From contig CAVWXT010000007.1 in assembly GCA_963759115.1 (NCBI GenBank), positions 40,822 to 104,821 on the forward strand: 64,000 bases of DNA, given 5' to 3'. The stretch is from CAVWXT01 sp963759115 (GTDB lineage Bacteria > Planctomycetota > Planctomycetia > Pirellulales > Thermoguttaceae). The position numbers and the translations under genes are program-made. The notes beneath the pieces are model-generated. The model was not told the origin of the DNA. It made no database searches and worked only from the letters and a program-made list of their open reading frames with translations. Every line of letters starts with the position of its first letter. The first letter of the stretch is position 1. Shown here one piece after another: positions 1-7,499 of the stretch.

Positions 1-374
1 ATCCCGCAACAGCCCCTTCAACAACTCCCGCACACGTGGCGTTTTTTTTCGACTCGTTTTCGTCCGCCGCCGGGACGCCGTACTCGCTCTGAAGACGCCA
101 CCTGTCCGCGTTCGCTTTCGCGCAATCCCCGGCGGATTGTCATACGGCTCAGGCCGGTGATTTCCGCCACCAACTGGACGCCCCCGTGTCCGCGTTGCCG
201 GGCCACGATCCCGGCGAACAACCGCCGACTCCGTTCGTCCAACTCGGCCATCACTCGATTGATGGCCCGATGGTACGCAACCAAATCCGCATCGCTACGC
301 GAGCGACATCCTCGGCAGCGACACCGGCGAATGCGCCTGCAATCCTTGTCTGCCATGACCGTCTCTCCATCCAT
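1..374 (-). pseudogene. ISAzo13-like transposase, N-terminal part, cut by the window edge and frame-broken
   Basis: The N-terminal part of an insertion-sequence transposase. The region LDERSRRLFAGIVA (about residues 45-58), then a helix-turn-helix-like stretch with GLSRMTIRRGLRE and the basic motif RRPGGGRKR, is characteristic of ISAzo13-family transposases as I know them. The frame stops at position 18, but at about 44-51 there is a run of eight A (minus strand). Slipping one base back there reopens the frame to the window edge, reading TPRVRELLKGLLRD, which looks like the family's normal continuation. So this is either a one-base deletion or a slippage site. The rest of the gene lies outside the window. 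Start could be the ATG at 374 or the one at 356. The element's right end probably lies near 400-430, close to the stop of the next gene. Family assignment is from memory. Confidence 0.7.
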
Positions 375-426
375 GGAAGCGGAATACGCAGATTATACAA
401 ACGGCTAACTTATTTTTGAACAGCGA

Positions 427-1026
427 CTAAGGCGTCAACGTGACCCGTTCACCGTTTGCTTGACGGGTAAGGCGGTACGACTGTCGGCGACCACCGGAGA
501 GTGCAGTCTTGATGGTCTCACTCGAAACGCTGGTAACCGTGCCGGCTTTGTTTGGGACTACTGAGGGCCAAGTGACTTGGACCTCACTTCCTTGTGAAGC
601 GGCCTTCATGGCTTCGCGTTTCGTTAGATTCCATACCGAACGCATGTCACCCACACGAAAGAGCGCAAGCCGTTCGCTGGCGACCCAAGAGTCATCAGCC
701 GGCCACACCCGGATGAACGCGACAATGTCGCTGTCTCGAAGTCCCTTATCCCATGCTCGATCGGTGTTGTTGACCGAATGGGACATCGTGATCTTCAGGT
801 CGGCCTTGGCACGACACTCGATTCGTATGCCCGACTTCAAGCACAGCAGATCAGGGACTCGCAATCGCTTGATCTTGGTTCCCCAAATCTTGTTGTTGGA
901 GCAATACCGCTCCAGTTCGATGACTTGAAAACCTCCCGCGCTGAGAATCGCTGCGACCTTTCGCGTCCCAACTGCGCCGATGCTGACGTTGCGGAGAAAC
1001 TCCCGGTCGCTCTTGAATCCCACAAT
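427..1026 (-). CDS. putative restriction endonuclease of a PvuII-style R-M cassette
   Basis: About 199 residues of unknown family. Its position next to a controller-type XRE protein and divergent from a DNA methyltransferase makes a type II restriction endonuclease the best guess. A PD...ECRAK arrangement (about residues 58-74 from the GTG start) resembles a PD-(D/E)XK nuclease core but is not proof. The GTG at 1026 is preferred because GAGGG lies about eight bases upstream; a TTG at 1038 is also open. The controller stops at 1051, so the two are probably cotranscribed. The 3' end lies only a few bases from the likely end of the ISAzo13-like element, so the last residues may be replaced or lost by that insertion. 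No target sequence can be predicted. Confidence 0.55.
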   Translation of the reverse strand: MVGFKSDREFLRNVSIGAVGTRKVAAILSAGGFQVIELERYCSNNKIWGTKIKRLRVPDLLCLKSGIRIECRAKADLKITMSHSVNNTDRAWDKGLRDSDIVAFIRVWPADDSWVASERLALFRVGDMRSVWNLTKREAMKAASQGSEVQVTWPSVVPNKAGTVTSVSSETIKTALSGGRRQSYRLTRQANGERVTLTP

Positions 1027-1050
1027 GGCCGCCCTCAACGGCAGGCAGGA

Positions 1051-1269
1051 CTAGGGCATGAGGTCTGACATCGCAACCCCCAAGGCGGTAGCCAACCTCT
1101 CGATATTCAGTATGGAGATGTTGCGCTCGCCGCGCTCGACGCTGCTAACGTAGGTCCGATGCAACCCTGCCAACTCCGCCAGCCGCTCCTGGGATATCCC
1201 CTTCCTTTGGCGGATCGTCCGCAGTCGCTTGCCGAATTGAACCAGTACGTCGGACAAAACCGTACCCAT
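1051..1269 (-). CDS. XRE-family controller (C) protein of the R-M cassette
   Basis: A 72-residue helix-turn-helix protein. The segment GKRLRTIRQRKGISQERLAELAGLHRTYVSSVERGERN is cut here only as landmarks: GKRLRTIR at about 13, the recognition-helix region LHRTYVSSVERG at about 36-47. Size and sequence match C proteins of type II R-M systems, which delay nuclease expression until the methyltransferase has protected the DNA. It lies immediately upstream of the candidate nuclease and divergent from the methyltransferase, the same order as in PvuII. It probably binds the dyad in the 1303-1368 intergenic region and activates itself plus the nuclease gene. The ATG at 1269 is the only good start. 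Confidence 0.85.
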   Translation of the reverse strand: MGTVLSDVLVQFGKRLRTIRQRKGISQERLAELAGLHRTYVSSVERGERNISILNIERLATALGVAMSDLMP

Positions 1270-1302
1270 TGCTGCGTCAATAGTTCAGGATATAGACAGC
1301 TA

Positions 1303-1368
1303 TTGACAGCAGTTTGCGGAAGTGCATATTATACGTCTACAGTCTTTACGTTACGGTAACTTATAGTC
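1303..1368 (+). promoter_or_regulatory. divergent R-M control region with strong methyltransferase promoter and controller-site candidates
   Basis: A textbook sigma-70-like promoter faces the methyltransferase: TTGACA at 1303-1308, an 18-bp spacer and TATTAT at 1327-1332. The same AT-rich core read on the other strand gives TATAAT (1333-1328), a possible -10 for the controller gene. Downstream lies a perfect dyad GTTAC-G-GTAAC at 1350-1360, overlapped by ACTTATAGT at 1359-1367; the latter fits the GACT-N3-AGTC form known for C-protein boxes. A Shine-Dalgarno AGGAGA at 1389-1394 precedes the methyltransferase ATG. Control by the controller protein is inferred. Confidence 0.6.
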
Positions 1369-1405
1369 TACATCGCTATGAGACTCGCAGGAGACTTGAT
1401 ACGCT

Positions 1406-2425
1406 ATGAAGAAAGGGAAAGGGTGCATACACCGAATGGATGCCAAACAGAGGCCAATTGAAGTCTACCGGACGAAGTTCGGTCAAGCACGCTTGACACG
1501 CGCGGAAGACTATCTCCCGTCCATGCCGGAGAACTCAGTTGACTTAGTTATCACCTCCCCGCCTTTCGCACTCCTGCGTCAAAAAACCTACGGGAACGTG
1601 GACCAAGGCGAGTATGTCGATTGGCTGGTCTCTTTCGGTCGACTCGTGCGACGGGTGCTCAAAGACACGGGCAGCTTTGTGCTGGATTTGGGAGGGGCCT
1701 ATCAGCGCGGCGTTCCTTGCAGATCGCTTTACAACTACCGTGTTCTTCTACGGATGTGTGACGAGCATGGATTCCATCTTGCAGAGGAGTTCTTCTGGCA
1801 TAACCCGGCCAAGCTTCCCTCACCGATCGAATGGGTCAACAAGCGCAAGATTCGCGCCAAAGACTCGGTGAACACCGTTTGGTGGTTCTCCAAGTCCGAG
1901 TATCCAAAGGCGAACGTTAGTAACGTGCTCGCACCGTATAGCGCGCACATGAGACAATTGATTAAAGACCCAGATGCATTTTATCGACCAAAGGAGCGCC
2001 CTTCTGGCCACGACATCAGTGGGAAGTTCGGCAAGGACAATGGCGGAGCCATCCCATCCAACCTGTTACAATATCCTAACACCGAGAGCAATTCTGCCCA
2101 TATCCGGCTCTGCAAGGCACACAATGTCGAGCCGCATCCTGCGCGGTTTCCACGAGCATTGCCAGAGTTCTTCATCAAGTTCCTGACCGACCCCGGCGAT
2201 GTCGTGATGGACATTTTCGCTGGATCAAACACGACGGGCGAGGCGGCAGAGTTGCTCGGTCGGCAGTGGATTTCCCTGGAATGCAACCTTGAATATATCA
2301 TCGGTTCGGCATTTCGCTTTATGGCCGAATGGCAGGAGGATGAGATTGCGGAGTTTGTCCGCAATGCAAGAGGAGTTCCAACCGAACCCATATCGGTGTT
2401 GCCATTGCAACACGCGTTGTTCTAA
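1406..2425 (+). CDS. site-specific DNA methyltransferase, beta-class (N4-cytosine or N6-adenine)
   Basis: A 339-residue type II modification enzyme that transfers a methyl group from S-adenosylmethionine to a base in the recognition site. The catalytic motif IV TSPPF is at residues 50-54 and the SAM-binding motif FAGSNTTG at 271-278. Catalytic motif before SAM motif is the beta-class order. SPPF fits the S/D-P-P-aromatic group, which includes many N4-cytosine enzymes; the base cannot be decided by eye. The start at 1406 is supported by AGGAGA eleven bases upstream; a second ATG at 1436 is possible. Its stop overlaps the stop of the broken sigma gene, suggesting the cassette was inserted there. 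It protects DNA from the nuclease candidate at 427-1026. Confidence 0.9.
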   Translation: MKKGKGCIHRMDAKQRPIEVYRTKFGQARLTRAEDYLPSMPENSVDLVITSPPFALLRQKTYGNVDQGEYVDWLVSFGRLVRRVLKDTGSFVLDLGGAYQRGVPCRSLYNYRVLLRMCDEHGFHLAEEFFWHNPAKLPSPIEWVNKRKIRAKDSVNTVWWFSKSEYPKANVSNVLAPYSAHMRQLIKDPDAFYRPKERPSGHDISGKFGKDNGGAIPSNLLQYPNTESNSAHIRLCKAHNVEPHPARFPRALPEFFIKFLTDPGDVVMDIFAGSNTTGEAAELLGRQWISLECNLEYIIGSAFRFMAEWQEDEIAEFVRNARGVPTEPISVLPLQHALF

Positions 2426-2868
2426 GGTTTCCCGCCCGACTCGCAACGCTGAATCAAACCGCAAATGTTGACTGCCACCTGGGTGGACTTCGACATATTC
2501 CGTATCAGGGTTCGCCCGTCGAAGTCCCAATCGTCGCCGGACTGCTCCGTCTCCGCCTCCCGTGGATCGGAGCGGGCGGGCGGTTTGCCCGCGGCCGGCT
2601 CTGCGCTCCAATATCCCCCTTTGCGCGCCATCCGCACGGCCACCCGCCTGGCGATCGTGCAGATCCACGGTGCGAATCGCTCGGCCCGCCGTAGCCCTGC
2701 CAGTTCTCGGCAGGCGATGACGAAGGCTTCCTGGGCCGCATCCTCGGCGAGGTGCCGATCGGCTGGGACGCAGCAGGCCACGCCTACGACCACCACGTAG
2801 TGCCGGCGATCGAGCTCGCCAAAGCTGTCCACGTCGTCGCGTCGGGCCGCTTCGACCAGTTCGGCTTA
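2422..2868 (-). pseudogene. truncated sigma-70 family (ECF-like) RNA polymerase sigma factor
   Basis: A clear region 2 of an extracytoplasmic-function sigma factor can be read: AELVEAARRDDVDSFGEL near 2868-2815, then AEDAAQEAFVIACRELAGL and FAPWICTIARRVAVRMARK. A stop codon sits just before the first alanine, so no proper start is visible. After about residue 90 the sequence loses resemblance to the family, and region 4, which reads the -35 box, is absent. The 3' end meets the methyltransferase end at 2425. The simplest reading is a sigma gene interrupted by arrival of the R-M cassette. An intact alternative sigma factor is unlikely. Confidence 0.65.
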
Positions 2869-3089
2869 CTCCCTTTGATTCCCAGGTGTCCAACTCGCCG
2901 TCTGTCGCCCGGCCGAATCTTGCGAAGCGTAAGGCGTTACGGCCACGTTCTGGCAATGCAGCGGTAATGCATACACCTAAAGTGGGGGTCTTTGCCTGCT
3001 TCGGGACGCCAGTTTAGAGGGCCCCCCCAGATTTGTCTTCTCTGCCATTTCTTCGCCCTATAATTCATTGAGACAGGAAAGGAGCGGTC

Positions 3090-3437
3090 ATGTTTGCCAA
3101 AATCCTCAAGCTTGTGAAAAGTGGTGCGGGCCCTTCCGAAATCAACGAGGAACATGTTTACGGAAGATTGGTGCCACCGACCGTTCCCCCTTGGTCCTAT
3201 CCCGTGGCCGAACGCCGGCGGGAAGAAGTGGTCGAGCAGCAGCGGGAGAAGAAGGAGGAGGGCGAACGTCCCGTCGAGGAAGTTCACCCATTGAGGCTGG
3301 CGCTCTTGCCCGGCCTACAGGCAGAAGTGCTGCGACCCGTCCGACTGGGCCATGACTACGTGGGCGGGATCATCGCGAGCATCGGCGTGATCACGATTGG
3401 ACTCGCCCTCTTGCTGTTTCAGTTGATGCAGCATTGA
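3090..3437 (+). CDS. small membrane-anchored hypothetical protein
   Basis: A 115-residue protein I do not recognise. It has a strong ribosome site (AGGAAAGGAG just upstream), a charged middle rich in E, K and R (about residues 43-65) that is probably helical, and one hydrophobic segment near the C-terminus (GGIIASIGVITIGLALLLFQ, about 92-111) that looks like a single membrane span. The topology would place the charged part on one side and only a few residues on the other. It stands alone between the broken sigma gene and a convergent BON protein. No function is proposed. Confidence 0.7.
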   Translation: MFAKILKLVKSGAGPSEINEEHVYGRLVPPTVPPWSYPVAERRREEVVEQQREKKEEGERPVEEVHPLRLALLPGLQAEVLRPVRLGHDYVGGIIASIGVITIGLALLLFQLMQH

Positions 3438-3495
3438 GCCCGCGGCATCGAGCCGGAGAGTTGCCGGCGTCGAGAGAAGAGACGCCCGCGAGGCG

Positions 3496-3726
3496 CTACC
3501 AGACGACCTCGATCTCATTGACGATCTGCCGCACGTCGGCCATGCCCGCGACCGCTTCCTGGGCAATCTGCTTGAAGTAGAAGCTCGGCACCTGCCCCCG
3601 CAAGAACAGCCGGCCCCGGTCGAACTCGCACCAGATCCGTTGCTGGGTCAAGTGCGGTTGATGCAGGATTCGTTGTTTGGCCGCTTCAGCCGTTCTCTTC
3701 GCATCCGTCAAGCTGGTGGAACTCAT
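3496..3726 (-). CDS. short BON-domain protein
   Basis: A protein of about 76 residues. The second half, with FDRGRLFLRGQVPSFYFKQ followed by VRQIVNEIEV, is the beta-alpha-beta pattern of a BON domain, a fold associated with phospholipid or carbohydrate binding in periplasmic proteins. No signal peptide is visible, so location is uncertain. The chosen ATG at 3726 begins MSSTSLTDAKR; the frame is open further upstream to 3867 but that part does not look like protein sequence. No convincing Shine-Dalgarno sequence precedes the start. Confidence 0.65.
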   Translation of the reverse strand: MSSTSLTDAKRTAEAAKQRILHQPHLTQQRIWCEFDRGRLFLRGQVPSFYFKQIAQEAVAGMADVRQIVNEIEVVW

Positions 3727-3903
3727 GCTGCTCGGGCCCTGTTTCCGCTTCCAGACGTGAGAGAAAGCGAACCTGTCGTTACCGAGAGTCGGGCCGGTCT
3801 TGGGCAACGCGCGGAGACTGAACCACTCGTGGGATCGGTCGGCAACCTGTCCGAGACAAGTTGGCAACCTGTCCTACGGGCGCCACGTTTCCGGCGGATT
3901 GCC

Positions 3904-4233
3904 TTATTGCACCATGTCCTTGAGCCCCTTCAAGGCAACCACCTTCACGACATTCTTGGCCGGCTTGGCCTTGAAGATCGTTTCCTCCTTGGTGAAAGGA
4001 TTGATCCCCTTGCGCTCTTCGGTGGCCGGCTTGCGAACGACCTTGATCTGCAGCAGGCCGGGGAGGGCAAAAACGCCGGGCCCTTCTTGGCGAAGGTTTT
4101 GGCGAATCAGCGTGGCAAGCTCGTCGAACAGGCCGCCGACCTGCTGCTTGGTGAGGCCCGTTGCCTCACACAGTGCAGTGAAGATCTCCGTCTTGTTCAT
4201 GGGTTTCTTGGCGGCAGTCGCGTTCTCTTCCAT
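3904..4233 (-). CDS. HU-like DNA-binding protein
   Basis: A 109-residue histone-like protein. After a short N-terminal tail (MEENATAAKK) comes the HU/IHF helical start MNKTEIFTALCEATGLTKQQV, then the beta-arm region with GVFALPGLLQIKVVRKPATEERKG and the phosphate-contacting NPFTKEE (about residues 76-82). HU proteins bend and compact DNA. The start at 4233 follows AAAGGAA at good spacing; upstream sequence in frame is not protein-like. A second HU-type gene lies at 7095-7499, so the organism has at least two paralogues; this one looks the more divergent. Confidence 0.85.
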   Translation of the reverse strand: MEENATAAKKPMNKTEIFTALCEATGLTKQQVGGLFDELATLIRQNLRQEGPGVFALPGLLQIKVVRKPATEERKGINPFTKEETIFKAKPAKNVVKVVALKGLKDMVQ

Positions 4234-4444
4234 GGCGGTTCCTTTCATCGGTCGTGACGAAGAAGACCCTGCCATTGCTGCGGACATCGGCAGGGCGTAG
4301 ACTCTCGGGGCAACGGCACGTCCTGCGACGTTGCCCCCACCACCTCCGCGCGGCAGGCGTCCTGCCCGCCAAAACGGGAAACATAACACGGATCGAACGA
4401 ACGTCAAACCTGTCGATTTGTTCAGGTCCCCTGGGAGCGGTTGC

Positions 4445-5417
4445 CTACTTCACGCCGCAGGCCCGCTGGGCCCGGAGCAGGACCTCGGCGGCCTTGGCTC
4501 GGGCACGGGCCGCGCCGTCGGCCAGGATCGCCCGGACCCGCTCGGGATGCGTCTCCAATTCGCGGCGGCGATCGCGGGCTTCGGCGAAGTAGTCCACGGC
4601 CAGGTCGGCGAGGGCCTTCTTCACTTCGCCGTAGCCGAAGCCGCCCCGCCGATAGGTGGCCGCCATCGTTTCCCGCTGAGCGTCGTCGGCAAAAAGGGCG
4701 TAGAGCTGGAAGAGGTGATCGGTGCCCGGCTCCTTGGGCTGTTCCATCGGCCGCGAGTCGGTCACGATCCGCATGATCTGCTTTCGCAGGGCCTTGGGGT
4801 CCTCGAAAACCTCCAGCGTATTGCCGTAGCTCTTCGACATCTTCTCGCCGTCGACGCCGGGCACGCGGGCCGACGTGTCCAAGAGTCTCGCCTTCGGTAG
4901 AATGAACGTTTCGCCGAACAGATGGTTGAAACTCCCCGCTAGATCGCGGCAGACCTCTATGTGCTGCACCTGGTCCTCGCCCACCGGCACCGTATCGGAG
5001 TCATAGGCCAGGATGTCGGCCGCCATCAGCACGGGATAGGCGAACAGGCCGGCGTCGGCCGGCAGCCCTTTCGCCTTCTTTTCCTTGTAGGCGTGACATC
5101 GTTCGAGCAAGCCCATCGGCGTGACGGTCATCAAGAGCCAGCACAATTCGGAGACCTCCGGCACGTCGGACTGCACGAACAGAGTGGCGCGATTCGGGAT
5201 CGAGCCCCAGCGACAGCAGTCCAATGGCCGCGTCCAGCGTATATTGCGTAAGGGCCGCCCGATCGCGAACGGTCGTCAATGCGTGCAGGTTCGCGATGAA
5301 GTACAAGGCGCCGTCGGGATCGCCTTGCAGCTCAATGTACTGTCGGATGGCGCCGAAATAGTTGCCCCAGTGAAATCGGCCTTGGCCCGTCGGTTGAATG
5401 CCGGAAAGAACACGCAT
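4445..5417 (-). CDS. trpS: tryptophanyl-tRNA synthetase, with an apparent one-base frame break
   Basis: Charges tRNA-Trp with tryptophan in the cytoplasm. The N-terminal part starts MRVLSGIQPTGQGRFHWGNY (class I HIGH-like signature as HWGN) and the C-terminal part holds KMSKSYGN, the KMSKS loop. The two halves are in different frames. They join near 5193, where dropping one base gives GLDPERATLFVQSD, exactly the family's usual reading. Because the gene is essential and no second copy is seen here, a sequencing or assembly insertion is the likeliest cause. Restored length is about 324 residues, normal for TrpRS. The ATG at 5417 lacks a clear Shine-Dalgarno site and is preceded by a G-rich (plus strand) repeat at 5423-5462. 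Confidence 0.9.
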
Positions 5418-5422
5418 GGGAA

Positions 5423-5462
5423 GGGAGAGGGATTGGGGATTAGGGATTAGGGGATTAGGGGG
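5423..5462 (+). repeat. telomere-like G-rich tandem repeat with six G-runs
   Basis: Between pyrD and trpS the plus strand carries six runs of three to five G (5423, 5429, 5435, 5443, 5450, 5458) separated mostly by ATTA. The unit GGGATTAG recurs several times. Such spacing could form a G-quadruplex on the plus strand, which is the template strand for both flanking genes. It covers the trpS leader, so it could affect expression; that is inference. Confidence 0.75.
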
Positions 5463-5469
5463 AAGGCTA

Positions 5470-6390
5470 TCATTGTCCGAGCGTTCCGACCACCTCGCTG
5501 ACCGAACTGGCGCCCAGTTCAGCCAAGGCGGCGGGAAGGGCGTCGAGGATCTGCGTCGACACCGTGGGATTGTAAAAGTTTGCCGTGCCGATCTGAACGG
5601 CGGTGGCGCCGGTGACGAGGAACTCCATGACATCGTTCACATGGGCGATGCCGCCGACGGCCACCAGCGGAATCTTGACGGCACGGGCTGCCTGGTAGAC
5701 GATCCGCAGGGCGATGGGCTTGATGGCCGGGCCGCTCAGCCCGCCCAGCACGTTGCCCAGCACGGGCCGGCGGCGGCGCCAATCGACCGCCATGCCCAGA
5801 CAGGTGTTGATCAACGAGAGGGCGTCGGCCCCCGCCGCCTCGGCCGCACGGGCAATCACCGTGACATCCGTCACGTTGGGCGTGAGCTTGGCCAGGATCG
5901 GGTGCGAACAGGCCTTCCGCACGCCGGAGACCACCTTCTCGCACAACGACGGGTTCGTGCCAAAGTCAACCCCGCCACTGACATTCGGGCACGACATGTT
6001 GAGTTCTAGTGCGTCCACGCCGGGCACGCCCTCCAATCGGGCGGCCATGTCGATGAACTCGTCCCAACTCTTGCCCGCAATGCTGACGACCACGGCGGTC
6101 TTTAGCGAAGCCAGGTAGGGCAACTGCCGCTCAATGAAGGCCTCGATGCCGTCGTTGTCCAATCCGATGGAATTGAGCATGCCGCCGGTGGTTTCGACCG
6201 TGCGCGGCGGTCGGTTTCCGGCTCGCGGCAGTTGCGTAATCGTCTTGGGCAGAATACCGCCCAGCCGCGACACGTCGACCAGGCCGGCCATTTCTCGGGC
6301 GTATCCGAACGTGCCCGAGGCCACCATGATGGGATTCGCCAGGCGCAAGCGGCCCAGTTGAACGTCGAGATGGACGTCGGTGGGATTCAC
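5470..6390 (-). CDS. pyrD: dihydroorotate dehydrogenase, class 1B type
   Basis: Oxidises dihydroorotate to orotate in pyrimidine synthesis. 306 residues, normal length. Visible landmarks are the N-terminal LANPIMVASGTFGY (about 16-29), the flavin-site KTITQLPRAGNRPPR (about 49-63), and ALELNMSCPNVSGG (about 126-139), whose cysteine is the catalytic base of class 1 enzymes. The late motif VAVGGIAHVNDVMEFLVTGA binds FMN phosphate. Class 1B enzymes normally pair with the iron-sulfur subunit PyrK to pass electrons to NAD; no pyrK is in this window. trpS follows on the same strand after about 50 bases. The pathway gene pyrF lies at 9781. Confidence 0.93.
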   Translation of the reverse strand: MNPTDVHLDVQLGRLRLANPIMVASGTFGYAREMAGLVDVSRLGGILPKTITQLPRAGNRPPRTVETTGGMLNSIGLDNDGIEAFIERQLPYLASLKTAVVVSIAGKSWDEFIDMAARLEGVPGVDALELNMSCPNVSGGVDFGTNPSLCEKVVSGVRKACSHPILAKLTPNVTDVTVIARAAEAAGADALSLINTCLGMAVDWRRRRPVLGNVLGGLSGPAIKPIALRIVYQAARAVKIPLVAVGGIAHVNDVMEFLVTGATAVQIGTANFYNPTVSTQILDALPAALAELGASSVSEVVGTLGQ

Positions 6391-6502
6391 GGGCGTTCGT
6401 TCGGTTGGCGGTTACAGCGCACGCGCATACGCAGAGGGACTTCCGTAGGCATGGCTCCATTGGGGGGTGACGATTGCGCTTCGTTGGGACGGCAGTTCAG
6501 CC

Positions 6503-6535
6503 TGTTGGGGTGGCAGTTCAACTGCCACCCCAACA
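6503..6535. repeat. perfect 16-bp palindrome with one-base loop
   Basis: TGTTGGGGTGGCAGTT at 6503-6518 is followed after one base by its exact reverse complement at 6520-6535. It lies in the 280-bp gap upstream of pyrD, with no T-run on either side, so it is not a typical intrinsic terminator. The partial copy GGGACGGCAGTTCAGCC just upstream (6486-6502) suggests a repeated element. Confidence 0.85.
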
Positions 6536-6667
6536 GACCCGTTCACTGTCACCCCGCGAGCGCCACCTCAGCAGAGCCACGTCAACAGGATCTCCCCAGC
6601 AAAATGGACAGAATCGCCAGTGTAGCGACCCGATCCACCGGGTGTCAATTTCCGCCGACCGCGCAGA

Positions 6668-6886
6668 CTAGATTATGCCACCGTGAGTCCGGTAGGGCGT
6701 CTGGTGGTCAGGCGCGTCGAGGAACCACATCCGCTCCCACTCGTCCAAGAGCAGACGCAGGTTTTCTGACGTGAACATCAATTCCTGGGTGCGGCGGACC
6801 GGGTCAGCCGAATAGGCCGGGATAAGGCACCCGGCCGCCGTGCTGAGCAGCATGCCACACGCCAATGCCATTAGCAGGCTACGCAT
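6668..6886 (-). CDS. small exported lipoprotein-like hypothetical protein
   Basis: A 72-residue protein with a short basic N-terminus, hydrophobic core (LLMALACGMLLSTAAG) and then a cysteine at about residue 20 that would fit a lipobox (TAAGC). The mature part holds PAYSADPVRRTQELMFTSEN followed by WERMWFLDAPDH and ends YRTHGGII. I recall similar small proteins in other planctomycetes but know no function. ACGGAGG lies nine bases before the ATG. It stands alone between an HU gene and the pyrD leader. Confidence 0.8.
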   Translation of the reverse strand: MRSLLMALACGMLLSTAAGCLIPAYSADPVRRTQELMFTSENLRLLLDEWERMWFLDAPDHQTPYRTHGGII

Positions 6887-7094
6887 CGGACAATCCTCCG
6901 TGAAACGAATACCCCCTGCATCCTAGCAAGATGGTTTGTGTGCGACCCCGGCGGCGATGACAACGCCAACCTGCCGGAGGCGAACCTTCCGAAAGTCTAT
7001 GTAGTGACGAGAGAAAAGATCGAGACGAGAGTAGTAGGACGTGTCGCTGGGCGGCCGCGTGTCTGCTGCGTGGCAGACTTGGTATCGCGGCGGC

Positions 7095-7499
7095 TTATGG
7101 CTCGCGGTGATCGGTGTCGTAACTCGCTGTCGCGCCAAGCGGTTGGGGCACAGGTTTCGGAGTCGCGTCCTTGCCGCCGGTTTTCACCCGGGCCGCCCTA
7201 GCAGCGGCCGCGGCCTGACGCTCCAACTCCTTGACCCGTTCCTCCATCTCCTTGCCTGGCTTGAACGTGACCACGTATTTCTCGGGTACGAACACCTTGT
7301 CGCCGGTACGCGGGTTGCGGGCCTTGCGGGGGGCCCGACGTTTTACCTCGAACACGCCAAAGTTGCGAAGTTCAATCCGCCGCTCCGCTACCAGGGCCTC
7401 GACAATGGCGTCGAAGGTCTTCTGCACGATCTCTTTCGTCTGCAATTGGGTCAGACCGATTTCCTCAGAGATAGTCCGGACGATTTCTTTCTTGGTCAC
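7095..7499 (-). CDS. HU/IHF-family DNA-binding protein with C-terminal tail
   Basis: A 134-residue histone-like protein. Residues 1-90 are a standard HU/IHF fold: MTKKEIVRTISEEIGLTQLQ dimerisation helices, ELRNFGVFEVKRR, and the arm ending ARNPRTGDKV with the DNA-intercalating proline region. The last 40 residues (after KELERQAAAAARAARV) are an added alanine-, lysine- and proline-rich tail that normal HU lacks. GAGGAGA precedes the ATG. It probably shapes nucleoid structure; the tail may add non-specific DNA contacts, which is inference. Confidence 0.9.
   Translation of the reverse strand: MTKKEIVRTISEEIGLTQLQTKEIVQKTFDAIVEALVAERRIELRNFGVFEVKRRAPRKARNPRTGDKVFVPEKYVVTFKPGKEMEERVKELERQAAAAARAARVKTGGKDATPKPVPQPLGATASYDTDHREP

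Noticed and set aside
2225..2956. A 243-codon frame opposite the methyltransferase 3' end and sigma fragment
   Set aside because: Arginine- and glycine-rich shadow of the sigma and methyltransferase frames, with no ribosome site; the sigma-like reading is in another frame.
5423..5462. Riboswitch or T-box for trpS
   Set aside because: The leader is too short and consists of the repeat; on the transcript it is C-rich with no specifier structure.
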